64,000 nt of DNA from Mixta gaviniae. GTDB taxonomy: Bacteria; Pseudomonadota; Gammaproteobacteria; Enterobacterales; Enterobacteriaceae. How positions within the stretch are numbered: position 1 is the first letter of the stretch; each line of letters begins with the position of its first letter. Made by a program: the position numbers and the translations under genes. This document shows positions 27,458-37,667 of the stretch, one piece after another. The stretch is from contig NZ_CP026377.1 of assembly GCF_002953195.1 (NCBI RefSeq), forward strand, positions 3,658,001 through 3,722,000, given 5' to 3'. The notes below the pieces were generated by a model that was given only the letters and a program-made list of their open reading frames with translations, made no database searches and was not told the origin of the DNA.

Positions 27458-27844
27458 TTATTCGTCGATGGCGGCCTGGTAGCCTTCCGCGTCCAGCAGC
27501 TGATCCAGCTCGGCGTCATCGCTGGCCTTGAGGCGGAACAGCCAGCCTGCGCCGTAAGGATCGCTGTTCACCAGTTCCGGCGACGCTTCCAGATCGGCGT
27601 TCACCGCGACGACTTCGCCGCTCAGCGGCGCATAAATGTCGGAAGCGGCCTTCACCGATTCGGCGACGGCGCAGTCATCGCCGGCGGCGAAGCTGGCGCC
27701 CGTGTCCGGCAGATCGACGAATACCATATCGCCCAGCAACTCCTGCGCGTGTTCGGTAATGCCTACGGTGTAGGTGCCGTCCGCTTCCTTACGTACCCAC
27801 TCATGACTTTCACGGTATTTTAATTCGTTTGGCACATTGCTCAT
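27458..27844 (-). CDS. gcvH: Glycine cleavage system H-protein
   Basis: A 128-residue lipoyl carrier that shuttles the aminomethyl intermediate between the P- and T-proteins. The lipoyl lysine is Lys65 in [20 protein letters not shown], the standard position. The fold is a lipoyl hammerhead barrel, and the length matches E. coli. It is 21 bp downstream of gcvT in the same operon. Confidence 0.98.
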   Translation of the reverse strand: MSNVPNELKYRESHEWVRKEADGTYTVGITEHAQELLGDMVFVDLPDTGASFAAGDDCAVAESVKAASDIYAPLSGEVVAVNADLEASPELVNSDPYGAGWLFRLKASDDAELDQLLDAEGYQAAIDE

Positions 27845-27865
27845 CGCCGCATTCTCCTGAAATAG

Positions 27866-28960
27866 TTACTGAGCGACCGGCTTGCCGGCGCGGACAAAAA
27901 TAGGTTTGGTGACGGTTACCGGCATTTCCCGGTTACGGATCTGTACGATGGCGCGTTCGCCGATGCCTGCCGGCACGCGCGCCAGCGCGATGCTGTAGCC
28001 CAGCGTAGGCGAGAAAGAGCCGCTGGTGATGACGCCCTGCTGCTGATTGCCCTGCGCATCGGTGAACATCACCGGCAGATCGTTACGCAGCACGCCTTTC
28101 TCGGTCATTATCAGGCCCACCAGCTTATCGGTGCCCCTTTCGCGCTGCAGCTCCAGCGCCTCGCGGCCGATAAATGCGCGATCGGTCGGCTCCCAGCAGA
28201 GGGTCCAGCCCATATTCGCCGCCAGCGGCGACACGCCTTCATCCATCTCCTGGCCGTAAAGATTCATGCCCGCTTCAAGGCGCAGCGTATCACGTGCGCC
28301 CAGCCCGGCAGGCTTCACGCCGGCCTCCACCAGCCGTTGCCACAGCCCGGCAGCCTGTGCATTCGGCAGCGCGATTTCATAGCCGCTTTCGCCGGTATAG
28401 CCGGTGGTGGCGATAAACCAGCCTTCCGACTCAACGCCGAAAAAAGGCTTCATGCCGTTGACCGCCTGGCGCTGCGCGTCGTTGAAGATCATTTGCGCTT
28501 TCTGCTGCGCCTGCGGCCCCTGTACGGCGATCAGCGCCAGATCGTCGCGCTCCTGCAGCGTGACGCCGAACGGCTGCGCATGCTCGCCGATCCACGCCAG
28601 ATCTTTGTCGCGCGTGGCGGAGTTGACCACCAGGCGAAACCACTCTTCGCTCATAAAGTAAACAATCAGATCATCAATCACGCCACCCGAGGCGTTAAGC
28701 ATCGCGCTGTAGAGCGCCTTGCCCGGCTGCGTCAGACGCGCAACGTCGTTGGCCAACAGGACGCGCAGAAATTCCCGGGTACGCTCGCCGCGCAGATCGA
28801 CAATGGTCATATGGGAAACATCAAACATGCCGGCATCCTGACGTACCGCATGATGTTCATCAATCTGCGAGCCGTAGTGCAGCGGCATCATCCAGCCGTG
28901 GAAATCGACCATGCGGGCGCCGCAGGCCTGATGCTGTTCATATAAAGGGGTCTGCTTCAT
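27866..28960 (-). CDS. gcvT: Aminomethyltransferase, glycine cleavage T-protein
   Basis: A 364-residue tetrahydrofolate-dependent aminomethyltransferase that releases ammonia and forms 5,10-methylene-THF from the H-protein-bound intermediate. It begins [20 protein letters not shown] and contains [13 protein letters not shown] and the folate-site segment [13 protein letters not shown]. It is first in the gcvTHP operon. In E. coli the operon is controlled by GcvA, Lrp and PurR; I cannot point to those sites with confidence in the 500-bp upstream region. Confidence 0.98.
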   Translation of the reverse strand: MKQTPLYEQHQACGARMVDFHGWMMPLHYGSQIDEHHAVRQDAGMFDVSHMTIVDLRGERTREFLRVLLANDVARLTQPGKALYSAMLNASGGVIDDLIVYFMSEEWFRLVVNSATRDKDLAWIGEHAQPFGVTLQERDDLALIAVQGPQAQQKAQMIFNDAQRQAVNGMKPFFGVESEGWFIATTGYTGESGYEIALPNAQAAGLWQRLVEAGVKPAGLGARDTLRLEAGMNLYGQEMDEGVSPLAANMGWTLCWEPTDRAFIGREALELQRERGTDKLVGLIMTEKGVLRNDLPVMFTDAQGNQQQGVITSGSFSPTLGYSIALARVPAGIGERAIVQIRNREMPVTVTKPIFVRAGKPVAQ

Positions 28961-29478
28961 AACCTTCCTGTGCGTTAACGGGTTGAGTAGACGCTAAATG
29001 TGGCTAACACGTCCGACGCAAACGTTCTCTTTCCCCTGACGTTACCACTGAACGTCCGTTTTAACCATAAGCTAAACAGGGGCGAAACGGCGCCTGCAGT
29101 GCCAGACGCCTCGCTGATTGTGCAGAATTTTTCACTATAAAAATGCGTCGCAAGGCACAGAACGCGCAACAGATACGCAACAAAGCAGTTTAAAAACCAG
29201 ACAGCAGCTCAATTTCGCGAAAAAGGCGTGGCTGCGAAAAGGCTTATGCATGAGAAAAAGTAATGCGAAGCAGCGGGTGAAATTAGAATAATTCAAATGA
29301 GCGCGCAAAAAGCGTGCAGGCGCCTCAGCCTGGTGCAGCGGGCGTTAAAAGGAGGAAAACAGCGTGCCACGCCGGTTATCACGCCGGCATCGCCTGGGGA
29401 GGAAAAATGGTGAGCGAGACGGCGCCCGAACGCCGCGCCCTAAAAAAGGGCCTTGCGGCCCTTATGAAGAAAGGTCTG
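28961..29478. other. gcvT upstream region and ubiI 3' flank
   Basis: A 518-bp gap. The part next to gcvT should hold the gcvTHP promoter, and AT-rich stretches lie at about 29100-29300. The part next to ubiI holds a terminator (29446-29463). I see no riboswitch-like structure, RNA gene or conserved protein. Confidence 0.5.
29446..29463 (-). terminator. Terminator of the pepP-ubiH-ubiI operon
   Basis: AAGGGCC (29446-29452), TTGC loop, GGCCCTT (29457-29463). On the minus strand the stem is followed by a T run, about 15 bp past the ubiI stop. Confidence 0.88.
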
Positions 29479-30678
29479 TCAACGCAGCCAGTCCGGCAGG
29501 TCGTGCAGACCCATCGCCTGTTTCAGCAGGCGGGGCTTTACGCCCGGCAGATTATCCGCCAGCCGCAGGCCGACGTCACGCAGCAGCTTTTTCGCCGGAT
29601 TGTTGCCGGCGAACAGTTCACGGAAGCCCTGCATACTCGCCAGCATCACGGCGGCGCTGTGCTTACGGTTACGCTCATAGCGGCGCAGATAGAGATGCTG
29701 ACCGATATCTTTACCCTGCTGATGCAGGCGGCGGATCTCGCCTGTCAGCTCGGCGGCGTCCATAAAGCCCAGGTTGACGCCCTGTCCCGCCAGCGGATGA
29801 ATGGTATGTGCAGCGTCGCCAACCAGCGCCAGCCGGTGCGCGGCGAACTGGCGGGCGTAGCGCGCCATCAGCGGGAAGGTCTGCCGTTCGCTTTCCACCT
29901 GGCACAGCCCCAGACGCATATCAAAGGCGACCGACAGCTGCTGATTAAACAGCCCGGCGGGCATATCGCGCAGCCGTGTCGCCTCCTGCGGCGACAGTGA
30001 CCAGACGATAGAGCAGAGGTGCGGATCGCTGAGCGGCAGAAACGCCAGGATGCCATCGCCGTGAAACGCCTGACGCGCTACCGCCTGATGCGGCTGCGCG
30101 GTGCGAATATTGGCCACCAGCGCATGATGGTCGTAATCCCAGAAGGTCAGCGGGATATCGGCCTTGTTGCGCAGCCAGGAGTGAGCGCCGTCGGCGCCGA
30201 TCAGCAGCCGGGCGCTCATCATGTTGCCGTCTTCCAGGGTGATAAAGGCTTCGTTATCGCCGAAAGCGACCTGCTGCAGCTGCGCCGGTGCCAGCAGCGT
30301 AATATCGCTCAGCTGCTGCGCGCGCTGCCAGAGCGCCTGATGGATCGCCTGGTTTTCAACGATATAGCCGAGATGGCTAACGCCCTGCGGCTGATCGAAT
30401 TCAATGCGGCCGAAGCTATCGCGATCCCATACTTCCATGCCGTGATAGCTGCTGGCGCGCAGCGCCAGAATCGCTGACCAGACGTCCAGATGTTGCAGCA
30501 GGCGCTCGCTGGCCGCGTTAATGGCGGAGACGCGCAGCCCGTGCGGTTCGCCGGGGTTAAACGCCTCCGGCGCCGCTTTTTCCAGCACCGCGATACGCAG
30601 ACCGCAGCCCTGTAAGCCGCAGGCAACCGCCAGTCCAACCATACCGCCGCCGGCGATCACCACATCATAAGTTTGCAT
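29479..30678 (-). CDS. ubiI: 2-polyprenylphenol 6-hydroxylase UbiI
   Basis: A 399-residue FAD-dependent aromatic hydroxylase of ubiquinone synthesis (C5 hydroxylation; formerly VisC). The N-terminal dinucleotide motif is VIAGGGMVGLAVACGLQG, and the second FAD motif is LVGDAAHTIHPLAGQGVNLG (about residues 283-302). It is the last gene of a pepP-ubiH-ubiI operon, 13 bp after ubiH, with a terminator behind it. It is a paralogue of the adjacent UbiH. Confidence 0.96.
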   Translation of the reverse strand: MQTYDVVIAGGGMVGLAVACGLQGCGLRIAVLEKAAPEAFNPGEPHGLRVSAINAASERLLQHLDVWSAILALRASSYHGMEVWDRDSFGRIEFDQPQGVSHLGYIVENQAIHQALWQRAQQLSDITLLAPAQLQQVAFGDNEAFITLEDGNMMSARLLIGADGAHSWLRNKADIPLTFWDYDHHALVANIRTAQPHQAVARQAFHGDGILAFLPLSDPHLCSIVWSLSPQEATRLRDMPAGLFNQQLSVAFDMRLGLCQVESERQTFPLMARYARQFAAHRLALVGDAAHTIHPLAGQGVNLGFMDAAELTGEIRRLHQQGKDIGQHLYLRRYERNRKHSAAVMLASMQGFRELFAGNNPAKKLLRDVGLRLADNLPGVKPRLLKQAMGLHDLPDWLR

Positions 30679-30691
30679 TGAAATCCTCTTT

Positions 30692-31870
30692 TCAGCGCGT
30701 TACCCAGCCCAGCGTCCGCTCCGCCAGGCGGTTGCGCAGCCAGGGTAAATTATCCATTGTCATCAGGCCGAGATTGCGTCCGACGACCAGCGGCAGATAG
30801 CGGTTGGCGAACAGCCGCACCAGCCCATCGGTGATGCCAATCGTGGCGTCACGATCGATTGCGCGCCGTTGGCCGTAGCGCTGCAGCACGGCGAAACTGC
30901 CGGCGTCCTGCTGTTCGCGGCAGGCGGCCGCCAGGGTTTCCGCCAGCGACATCACGTCGCGCATGCCGAGGTTAAAGCCCTGTCCGGCAATCGGATGCAA
31001 CGTCTGCGCCGCGTTGCCCACCAGCGCCAGCCGGTGCGCGACCGTCTGGCTGGCGGTTTGCAGCGCCAGCGGATAGCTGTGCCGTTGCCCTACATGGGTA
31101 AAGCGGCCCAGCCGCCAGCCGAACGCCTGCTGCAGCTCCGCTAAAAAGTCCGCGTCGCGCCAGCTTTCAATACGCGCTTTCGCTTCCGGCGGATGACACC
31201 AGACCAGCGAGCTACGGCCGTTCGACATTGGCAGCAGCGCCAGCGGCCCGTGCGGCGTAAAGCGTTCGAACGCCCGGCCCTGATGCGCGATCTGCGTGCT
31301 GACGTTGGCGATGACCGCGATCTGCTGGTAATCCTCGCTGCGCCATTCGATACCGCAGGCGGCGGCGACCTGCGAACGCGAACCGTCCGCCGCCACCAGC
31401 AGCTGGCCATCCAGCGTTTCGCCGCTGGCCAGCGTGACGCTAACGCCATCCTGCCGCCGCGCTACCTGGCTGACCGTTTCCGGACAGCGCAGCGTAACGC
31501 CCGGCGCTTTGCGTAACAGCTGATAGAGCCGGTGGCCCACCTCATGCAGCTCAACTACGTTGCCAAGCGCCGCGAGGCCATAGTCGGCGGCGTCAATATT
31601 TACAAAGCCGGCATGTCCGCGATCGCTGACATGTACGTGCGTGATTGGCGTGGCACACTCCGCCAGCGCCGCCCAGAGGTTGATCCCCGCCAGCTGCTGA
31701 CAGGTGCCTTCCGCCAGCGCGATCGCCCGCCCATCATAGCCCGGGTGCGCGCGGTCGCCCGGCGCGATCGCCTCAATCACCGTTACCGGCAGTTTGCCCT
31801 GAGTAAGATGAGAAATCGCCAGCGCCAGAGTTGCGCCCGTCATGCCGCCGCCGGCAACGATCACGCTCAT
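30692..31870 (-). CDS. ubiH: 2-octaprenyl-6-methoxyphenol hydroxylase UbiH
   Basis: A 392-residue FAD monooxygenase of ubiquinone synthesis (C1 hydroxylation). The FAD motif is VIVAGGGMTGATLALAISHL at the N terminus. The second motif reads LVGNAAQTLHPIAGQGFNLG, with Asn in place of the usual Asp, which is also the E. coli UbiH state. The start overlaps the pepP stop as ATGA. Co-location with ubiI and pepP is conserved in enterobacteria. Confidence 0.96.
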   Translation of the reverse strand: MSVIVAGGGMTGATLALAISHLTQGKLPVTVIEAIAPGDRAHPGYDGRAIALAEGTCQQLAGINLWAALAECATPITHVHVSDRGHAGFVNIDAADYGLAALGNVVELHEVGHRLYQLLRKAPGVTLRCPETVSQVARRQDGVSVTLASGETLDGQLLVAADGSRSQVAAACGIEWRSEDYQQIAVIANVSTQIAHQGRAFERFTPHGPLALLPMSNGRSSLVWCHPPEAKARIESWRDADFLAELQQAFGWRLGRFTHVGQRHSYPLALQTASQTVAHRLALVGNAAQTLHPIAGQGFNLGMRDVMSLAETLAAACREQQDAGSFAVLQRYGQRRAIDRDATIGITDGLVRLFANRYLPLVVGRNLGLMTMDNLPWLRNRLAERTLGWVTR

Positions 31871-33189
31871 GCCTGTCGCGCTGCCGCCATCAGCGCTTCG
31901 ATAGCGTCGGCATCTTTCACCACGCTATCGGTAAGATTTTCATTGCCCTGTTCCGTAATCAGGATGTCATCCTCAATGCGCACGCCGATGCCGCGATACT
32001 CCGCCGGCACGTCGGCGTCCGGCGCGATATAAAGCCCCGGCTCGACGGTCAGCACCATGCCCGGCTCCAGAATGCGGCCGCGATCCGGCGTACCGTAGTT
32101 GCCGACGTCATGCACATCCAGCCCCAGCCAGTGGCTGAGCCCATGCATAAAAAATTGCCGGTGCGCATTTTCCGCGATCAGTTGCTCGATATCGCCCTGC
32201 ATTACGCCGAGATCAACCAGGCCGGAGACCATAATGCGCACCACCTCTTCGTTCACCTCACGGATGCTGACGCCGGGACGAAACAGCGCAAGCGCTTTAT
32301 AAAGCGAGGCCAGCACGATGTTGTAAATCGCCCGCTGCGGCGCGCTGAATTTGCCATTAACCGGAAAGGTGCGGGTAATATCGCCGGCGTAGCCGTGAAA
32401 TTCACAGCCTGCATCGATCAGCACCAGATCGCCGTCGCGCAGTTCGCTCTCATTTTCGGTGTAGTGCAGGATGCAGGCGTTATCGCCGCCGCCGACAATA
32501 GTGTTGTAGGAGGGATGCCGCGCGCCGTGGCGGGTGAATTCGTAGTGGATTTCGCCGGCCAGTTGATATTCAAACAGGCCGGGCCGACAGGTTTGCATCG
32601 CCCGCGTATGGGCCATCGCACTGATTTTACCGGCGCGGCGCAAGATATCCTGCTCTGCGGCATCTTTGAACAGCCGCATTTCATGTACCCAGGGACGCCA
32701 GTCGGTGAGCGTATCGGGCGCTTTCAGGTTCTGGCGGAAGCCGCGACGCAGTTTATCCAGCGCAGCAAACAGAATGCGATCGGCGAAATCATATTCGCCC
32801 TGCGCATGGTAAACCACATCGAGACCGTTTAGCAGCTGATGTAGCTGTTCGTCCAGCGCATCCCACGGCAGCGCGCGATCGACGCCCAGTTTCTCCGGCG
32901 CCGCCTCCTGTCCGAGGCGACGGCCGAACCAGATTTCCGCCTGTTTATCGCGGACGCGATTGAATAATACGCTGTGGTTATGCGTTTCATCGCTTTTCAC
33001 CAGTATCAGCAGCGCTTCAGGCTCGTTAAAGCCGGTAAAGTACCAAAAATCGCTGTTCTGGCGGAAAGGGTATTCGCTATCCGCGCTGCGCGTCACCTCC
33101 GGCGCGGCGAAAATCAGCGCCGCGCTGCCTGGCACCATAGTTGCCAGCAGCCTCTGGCGGCGCTGCAAAAACGTATCCAGCGTAATCAT
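31867..33189 (-). CDS. pepP: Xaa-Pro aminopeptidase PepP
   Basis: A 440-residue M24 metallopeptidase removing N-terminal residues preceding proline. It has an N-terminal aminopeptidase-P domain and a C-terminal pita-bread fold with metal ligands in LIDAGCEFHGYAGDITRTFP, HGLSHWLGLDVHDVG and LTVEPGLYI. The length matches E. coli PepP. It is 48 bp downstream of ygfB and overlaps ubiH by 4 bp. Confidence 0.97.
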   Translation of the reverse strand: MITLDTFLQRRQRLLATMVPGSAALIFAAPEVTRSADSEYPFRQNSDFWYFTGFNEPEALLILVKSDETHNHSVLFNRVRDKQAEIWFGRRLGQEAAPEKLGVDRALPWDALDEQLHQLLNGLDVVYHAQGEYDFADRILFAALDKLRRGFRQNLKAPDTLTDWRPWVHEMRLFKDAAEQDILRRAGKISAMAHTRAMQTCRPGLFEYQLAGEIHYEFTRHGARHPSYNTIVGGGDNACILHYTENESELRDGDLVLIDAGCEFHGYAGDITRTFPVNGKFSAPQRAIYNIVLASLYKALALFRPGVSIREVNEEVVRIMVSGLVDLGVMQGDIEQLIAENAHRQFFMHGLSHWLGLDVHDVGNYGTPDRGRILEPGMVLTVEPGLYIAPDADVPAEYRGIGVRIEDDILITEQGNENLTDSVVKDADAIEALMAAARQA

Positions 33190-33237
33190 CCGTATCTTCT
33201 CCCTGAGTGAGGCCGTCGCGCGGCGATAACAAAACGA

Positions 33238-33822
33238 TCAGTGTAGCGTCGGCTTTTTCATTTCCGGCGCGGTGGGCATCTCCGGCGGGTTAAATGTTTC
33301 GTGGCACAGCAAGGCGGCCACGCGCACATATTCGATCACCTCTTCCAGCGACTGCGCCAGCTCTTCACGATCGTCTTCTTCTTCATCATAGCCAAGCTGA
33401 GCAATGGTGCGCAGATCGTCGATGGCTTCGCCAGCCTCGCCCTTGACTTTGTCGAGCTTAGGCTGCGTCACGCCCAGCCCCAGCAGGAAATGGTTAACCC
33501 AGCCCGCTAACGCGTCGGCGCGCTCGAACACGCTGCTCTCCTCTTCTTCAGGCAACATCAGCTGAAACAGGAAACCTTCCTCTTCCAGCGTGTCCTGAAT
33601 ATGCCCGTGCAGCGCCTGTAGCGGCTGCGTCAGCGACTGGGAGAACGCCAGCCCTTCGTTGGTCAGATCGTGAACCAGCGTTTTCCAGCTGTGATCCTTG
33701 TTGCCACCGCAGACAATGCCGCTGATCAGGCCATGCATTTCAGCCGGTGTCATTCCCACGCCCTGTTGGTTAAGAGCGGACGCCAGCGCCTGATAGCCCG
33801 GCTGTGTGTTATCTGTAGACAT
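33238..33822 (-). CDS. ygfB: YecA/YgfB family protein
   Basis: A 194-residue UPF0149-family protein rich in acidic residues (PEEEES and [16 protein letters not shown]). It contains the strongly conserved [20 protein letters not shown] and ends in KKPTLH, as in E. coli YgfB. Its molecular role in enterobacteria is not settled. The start at 33822 ([11 protein letters not shown]) matches homologues; an in-frame ATG six bases upstream is the alternative. It leads the ygfB-pepP-ubiH-ubiI run and is divergent from zapA. Confidence 0.92.
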   Translation of the reverse strand: MSTDNTQPGYQALASALNQQGVGMTPAEMHGLISGIVCGGNKDHSWKTLVHDLTNEGLAFSQSLTQPLQALHGHIQDTLEEEGFLFQLMLPEEEESSVFERADALAGWVNHFLLGLGVTQPKLDKVKGEAGEAIDDLRTIAQLGYDEEEDDREELAQSLEEVIEYVRVAALLCHETFNPPEMPTAPEMKKPTLH

Positions 33823-33991
33823 ACGCATTCATCATCGTTGGCGGATTAAGTTCGTGTTATGCTACCACCAGGTGCCTTGAGGTTTCCAGAAAGGGCTTGT
33901 TTCTTCATACAAGGGTAGATATAGTGGCGCCCCTTCTGAGCCGGAGCAGGTTCAGAGCGATGCGGGCGCAGTAATCAGTCAGGAAGGTGGC

Positions 33992-34321
33992 ATGTCTGCA
34001 CAACCGGTAGATATTCAGATTTTTGGACGTTCCTTACGCGTGAATTGTCCGCCTGAACAGCAAGATGCGCTGAATGCGGCTGCGGAAGATCTTAATCAGC
34101 GGTTGCAAGATCTGAAAGTTCGCACTAGAGTCACAAATACAGAGCAGCTGGTGTTCATCGCGGCGTTGAACATTTGCCATGAGCTGGCGCAGGAAAAGGT
34201 GAAAACCCGAGACTACGCTGCTAATATGGAACAACGCATTCGCATGCTGCAGCAGACCATTGAACAGGCATTGCTTGAGCAAGGTCGCATAACTGAACGC
34301 CAGGGTGCGAAGTTCGAATAA
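33992..34321 (+). CDS. zapA: Cell division protein ZapA
   Basis: A 109-residue FtsZ-ring-associated protein that bundles FtsZ filaments and links them to ZapB. The N-terminal domain begins [20 protein letters not shown], and a long C-terminal coiled coil (about 65-105) mediates tetramerisation. The length matches E. coli ZapA. It is divergent from ygfB and followed directly by the 6S RNA gene and fau, the classic order. Confidence 0.96.
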   Translation: MSAQPVDIQIFGRSLRVNCPPEQQDALNAAAEDLNQRLQDLKVRTRVTNTEQLVFIAALNICHELAQEKVKTRDYAANMEQRIRMLQQTIEQALLEQGRITERQGAKFE

Positions 34322-34361
34322 TACTTTGCGGCCAGCTGTGATACAGTGGCGGTGAGGTCAA

Positions 34362-34545
34362 ATTTCTCTGAGATGTTTGCAAGTGGGCCAGTCCCCTGAG
34401 CCGATATTTCAAAAAAACAGAATGTGGCGCTCCGTAACCTGTGAGCATGCCCGGTCCGTCCGGGAAGCCTAATGGTTGCGACGGCATGTTCACCTTGAAC
34501 CAAGGGTTCAAGGGTTACAGCCTACGGCGGCATCTCGGAGATTCC
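34362..34545 (+). ncRNA. ssrS: 6S RNA
   Basis: A 184-nt match to E. coli 6S RNA from ATTTCTCTGAGATGTT to GGCATCTCGGAGATTCC. The ends pair (CTCTGAGATG with CATCTCGGAG) to form the closing stem. The segment AACCAAGGGTTCAAGGGTTA is identical. The apical stem shows a compensated change: CCCGGTCCGTCCGGG here against CTCGG...CCGAG in E. coli. 6S RNA mimics an open promoter and sequesters sigma-70 RNA polymerase in stationary phase. It lies between zapA and fau, its standard position. Confidence 0.97.
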
Positions 34546-34653
34546 CTTCTTTATCCCTTTGTTGTTGCTTTCCCCGGCGCGCCGTCGACGGGTTGAAAGT
34601 TTTTGCCTCTGCTGTGTATAGTCGCATGACATGCGCAGCAGCAGGAAAAGCCA

Positions 34654-35241
34654 ATGTCCCCCTCTCAGCTCGATCGCCAGGTTATCCGTACTCACGTGCG
34701 TCATTTACGACGTGGGCTGAGCGCTGAACAGCAAACGCTGGCGGCGGACAGCGTCGCCGAACATGCGCTGAACGTGGCGCCGGTGGCCCAGGCGCAGCAT
34801 ATCGCCCTGTTTCTCTCGGTTGACGGCGAACTGAATACCCGCCCGCTTATCGCCCGGCTCTGGCAGCAGCATAAGCAGGTTTATCTGCCTGTACTGCACC
34901 CCTTCTCACCCGGCAACCTGCTGTTTATTCGCTATACGCCGGAAACCGTGCTGACGCCGAACCGCCTGCGCATTCCGGAGCCACCGCTGGATATACAGCA
35001 GCTGATTCCGCTCAACCAACTGGATGTGATGTTCGTTCCGCTGGTGGCTTTCGATCGCCAGGGGCAGCGGCTTGGCATGGGCGGCGGCTTTTACGATCGC
35101 ACCCTGCAGAACTGGCGCCAACATCGGTTTTTACCGATAGGCCTGGCGCATGACTGCCAGCAGGTTGAAAAGCTACCGTGCGCCGACTGGGATGTCCCGT
35201 TGCCGGCCATTTTGACGCCTGCGCGCTTTTGGCAGTGGTAA
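34654..35241 (+). CDS. fau: 5-formyltetrahydrofolate cyclo-ligase
   Basis: A 195-residue enzyme converting 5-formyl-THF to 5,10-methenyl-THF with ATP (YgfA/Fau). The N-terminal basic segment contains RTHVRHLRRGLS, and the substrate/ATP loop is RLGMGGGFYDRTL near residue 145. Gene order ssrS-fau is conserved, and the RNA and gene are probably co-transcribed. It is convergent with serA. It fits the one-carbon theme of this region (gcvTHP, serA). Confidence 0.95.
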   Translation: MSPSQLDRQVIRTHVRHLRRGLSAEQQTLAADSVAEHALNVAPVAQAQHIALFLSVDGELNTRPLIARLWQQHKQVYLPVLHPFSPGNLLFIRYTPETVLTPNRLRIPEPPLDIQQLIPLNQLDVMFVPLVAFDRQGQRLGMGGGFYDRTLQNWRQHRFLPIGLAHDCQQVEKLPCADWDVPLPAILTPARFWQW

Positions 35242-35249
35242 AAACAAAA

Positions 35250-35271
35250 CGCCGCCCTGCTAAGGACGGCG
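35250..35271 (-). terminator. Terminator of serA (fau/serA convergence)
   Basis: CGCCGCCCT (35250-35258) and AGGACGGCG (35263-35271) form a stem with one mismatch and a 4-base loop. On the minus strand it is followed by TTTTGTTTTT, pointing to termination of serA. Confidence 0.8.
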
Positions 35272-35297
35272 TGGCAACGAACGCGCTTGTTATGTCA

Positions 35298-36536
35298 TCA
35301 GTAAAGCAGGCGCGCACGCATTGTGCCCGGGATCGCTTTCATCAACGCCAGTGCTTTATGAGCCACATCCAGCTCTGCATCGATATCGATCACCACATAG
35401 CCCATCACCGGGGTGGTTTGCAGATACTGCGCGGCGATATTGATGCCCTGCTCGGCGAAAATCTGGTTAATCGCCGTCAGGACGCCGGGACGGTTCTCAT
35501 GAATATGCAGCAGACGGCTGACATGCGCGCCGTGCATCGGCAGCGATACTTCCGGGAAGTTAACCGCAGAAAGCGTAGAGCCGTTATCAGAATATTTTGC
35601 CAGCTTGCCCGCCACCTCAACGCCGATATTCTCCTGCGCTTCCTGTGTCGATCCGCCAATGTGCGGCGTCAGAATAACGTTATCAAACTCGCACAGCGGG
35701 GAGTTAAAAGGATCGCTGTTGGTGGCCGGCTCTTCCGGGAATACGTCAATCGCCGCGCCCGCCAGATGTTTACTCGCCAGCACCTCGCACAGGGCGGGAA
35801 TATCCACTACCGTACCGCGTGAGGCGTTGATCAGCAGCGAACCCGGCTTCATCAGCGCCAGCTCTTCAGCGCCCATCATATTCTGCGTCGACGGCGTTTC
35901 CGGCACATGCAGGCTGACCACGTCGCTCATATTCAGCAGGTCGGAAAGGTGCGTCACCTGTGTGGCGTTGCCCAGCGGCAGCTTGCTTTCGATATCATAA
36001 AAGAAAACGTGCATGCCCAGGCTTTCCGCCAGCACGCCCAGCTGCATGCCGATATGACCATAACCGATAATACCGAGCTTTTTGCCGCGCGCTTCATAGG
36101 AGCCGGCCGCCTGTTTGTTCCAGATGCCGCGATGCGCTTTGGCGTTGGCTTCCGGGATACCGCGCATCAGCAGCAACAGCTCGCCAATCACCAGCTCCGC
36201 CACCGAACGGGTGTTAGAGAAAGGCGCATTGAACACCGGCACGCCGCGCTTTGCCGCCGCGTTCAGGTCAACCTGATTAGTGCCGATACAAAAGCAGCCT
36301 ACGGCCACCAGTTTCTCCGCTGCGGCGAAGATCTCTTCAGTCAGCTGAGTACGGGAACGAATGCCAATAAAGTGCGCATCGCGAATGGACGCCTTCAGCG
36401 CTTCACTGTCGAGCGCGCCTTTGTGATATTCAATATTGGTATAACCTGCCGCGCGCAGATTCTCCAGCGCGCTTTGGTGGACGCCTTCCACCAGCAGAAA
36501 CTTAATCTTGTCTTTCTCCAGTGATACTTTTGCCAT
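35298..36536 (-). CDS. serA: D-3-phosphoglycerate dehydrogenase SerA
   Basis: A 412-residue NAD-dependent dehydrogenase for the first step of serine synthesis. The nucleotide-binding loop is GYGHIGMQLGVLAE (about 158-171). The catalytic Arg (NASRGTVVDI), Glu (DVFPEEP) and His (LTPHIGGSTQEAQ) are present. The C-terminal ACT domain (VSRLLHIHENRPGVLTAIN) binds serine for feedback inhibition. The length is close to the 410 residues of E. coli. It neighbours rpiA on the same strand with a 280-bp gap. Confidence 0.97.
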   Translation of the reverse strand: MAKVSLEKDKIKFLLVEGVHQSALENLRAAGYTNIEYHKGALDSEALKASIRDAHFIGIRSRTQLTEEIFAAAEKLVAVGCFCIGTNQVDLNAAAKRGVPVFNAPFSNTRSVAELVIGELLLLMRGIPEANAKAHRGIWNKQAAGSYEARGKKLGIIGYGHIGMQLGVLAESLGMHVFFYDIESKLPLGNATQVTHLSDLLNMSDVVSLHVPETPSTQNMMGAEELALMKPGSLLINASRGTVVDIPALCEVLASKHLAGAAIDVFPEEPATNSDPFNSPLCEFDNVILTPHIGGSTQEAQENIGVEVAGKLAKYSDNGSTLSAVNFPEVSLPMHGAHVSRLLHIHENRPGVLTAINQIFAEQGINIAAQYLQTTPVMGYVVIDIDAELDVAHKALALMKAIPGTMRARLLY

Positions 36537-36792
36537 TTCCCGACCCTATTTTGCAGACTTCAGATGGGGCTGTGATAAGCCAGCCTTCTGTCAAAATATC
36601 AAAATTTACGCGCGCGGCAATACAAACGATTGCCTGCCGATCAGCACGGGCGGGGCAAGAAAAGGAAGGATTCAACAGATTATGATGGCCAGGTCGGCGC
36701 AGGCAGGATGATAACGCTGCGCGTTACCGTTATGTGACATAAGTCACCAAATTACGCCATCTGTAGAAAAGATGTTTTTTGATAAGAAATAA

Positions 36793-36812
36793 CTGGCGCG
36801 CAGGCGCGCCAG
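36793..36812 (-). terminator. Hairpin terminator after rpiA
   Basis: CTGGCGCG (36793-36800) pairs with CGCGCCAG (36805-36812) just past the rpiA stop. On the minus strand the following sequence is T-rich (TTATTTCTTATC). The remaining 36537-36780 gap is AT-rich promoter-like sequence upstream of serA. Confidence 0.75.
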
Positions 36813-36817
36813 AAAGA

Positions 36818-37477
36818 TCATTTGGTGATGGTTTTAACGCCGTCCGGGCCGCCAATCAGCGCCACATCCGCGCCGCGCGCGGCAAACAGGCCCACGGTCA
36901 CCACGCCAGGCAGTGCATTAATGGTGCGCTCCAGCTCGGTGGGGTTCAGGATGCTGAGATTATGCACGTCGAGAATAATGTTGCCGTTATCGGTCACTAC
37001 GTTCTGACGGTACTCCGGCAGGCCGCCCAGCTTTACCAGCTCGCGCGCCACATAAGAGCGCGCCATCGGGATCACCTCGACCGGCAGTGGGAAGCGGCCC
37101 AGCACATCTACCTGTTTCGAGGCGTCGGCGATGCAGATAAACTTCTCCGCCACCGCGGCGACGATCTTCTCGCGCGTTAGCGCCGCGCCGCCGCCTTTGA
37201 TCATCTGCATCTGTGGGTTAATTTCATCCGCGCCGTCGACATAGATCGCCAGCGAGTCCACTTCATTGAGATCGAACACTTGAATGCCGAGGCGCTTTAA
37301 CTTCAGCGTGGAGTCCTCGGAGCTGGAGACCGCGCCGTCAATCTGATGTTTGATCGAGCCGAGCGCATCAATAAAATGGGCGGCGGTAGAGCCTGTTCCC
37401 ACACCGACGATGGTGCCCGGCGTGACATAGTCCAGCGCGGCCCAGCCTACTGCTTTTTTCAGTTCATCCTGCGTCAT
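36818..37477 (-). CDS. rpiA: Ribose-5-phosphate isomerase A
   Basis: A 219-residue isomerase interconverting ribose 5-phosphate and ribulose 5-phosphate. The signature segments are [43 protein letters not shown] and [10 protein letters not shown]. The length equals E. coli RpiA. It lies between serA and argP, divergent from argP, as in E. coli. Confidence 0.97.
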   Translation of the reverse strand: MTQDELKKAVGWAALDYVTPGTIVGVGTGSTAAHFIDALGSIKHQIDGAVSSSEDSTLKLKRLGIQVFDLNEVDSLAIYVDGADEINPQMQMIKGGGAALTREKIVAAVAEKFICIADASKQVDVLGRFPLPVEVIPMARSYVARELVKLGGLPEYRQNVVTDNGNIILDVHNLSILNPTELERTINALPGVVTVGLFAARGADVALIGGPDGVKTITK

Positions 37478-37667
37478 GGTATGTTTAAAACCTGTGCTAG
37501 TGGTGTGCGCGTAGTATAAAACAAGCGCCGATTAAAGTGCGCGTTCGCGACGCGGCGATTTACCGCTTTGTAAGGCAGGCCACAGATTGATGACGGCGCG
37601 TAAGGGGCAAAGCGCGAATTTTATGGCATAGTGCCTTACCCATACCTGAAGGAGAGCCACAATAACA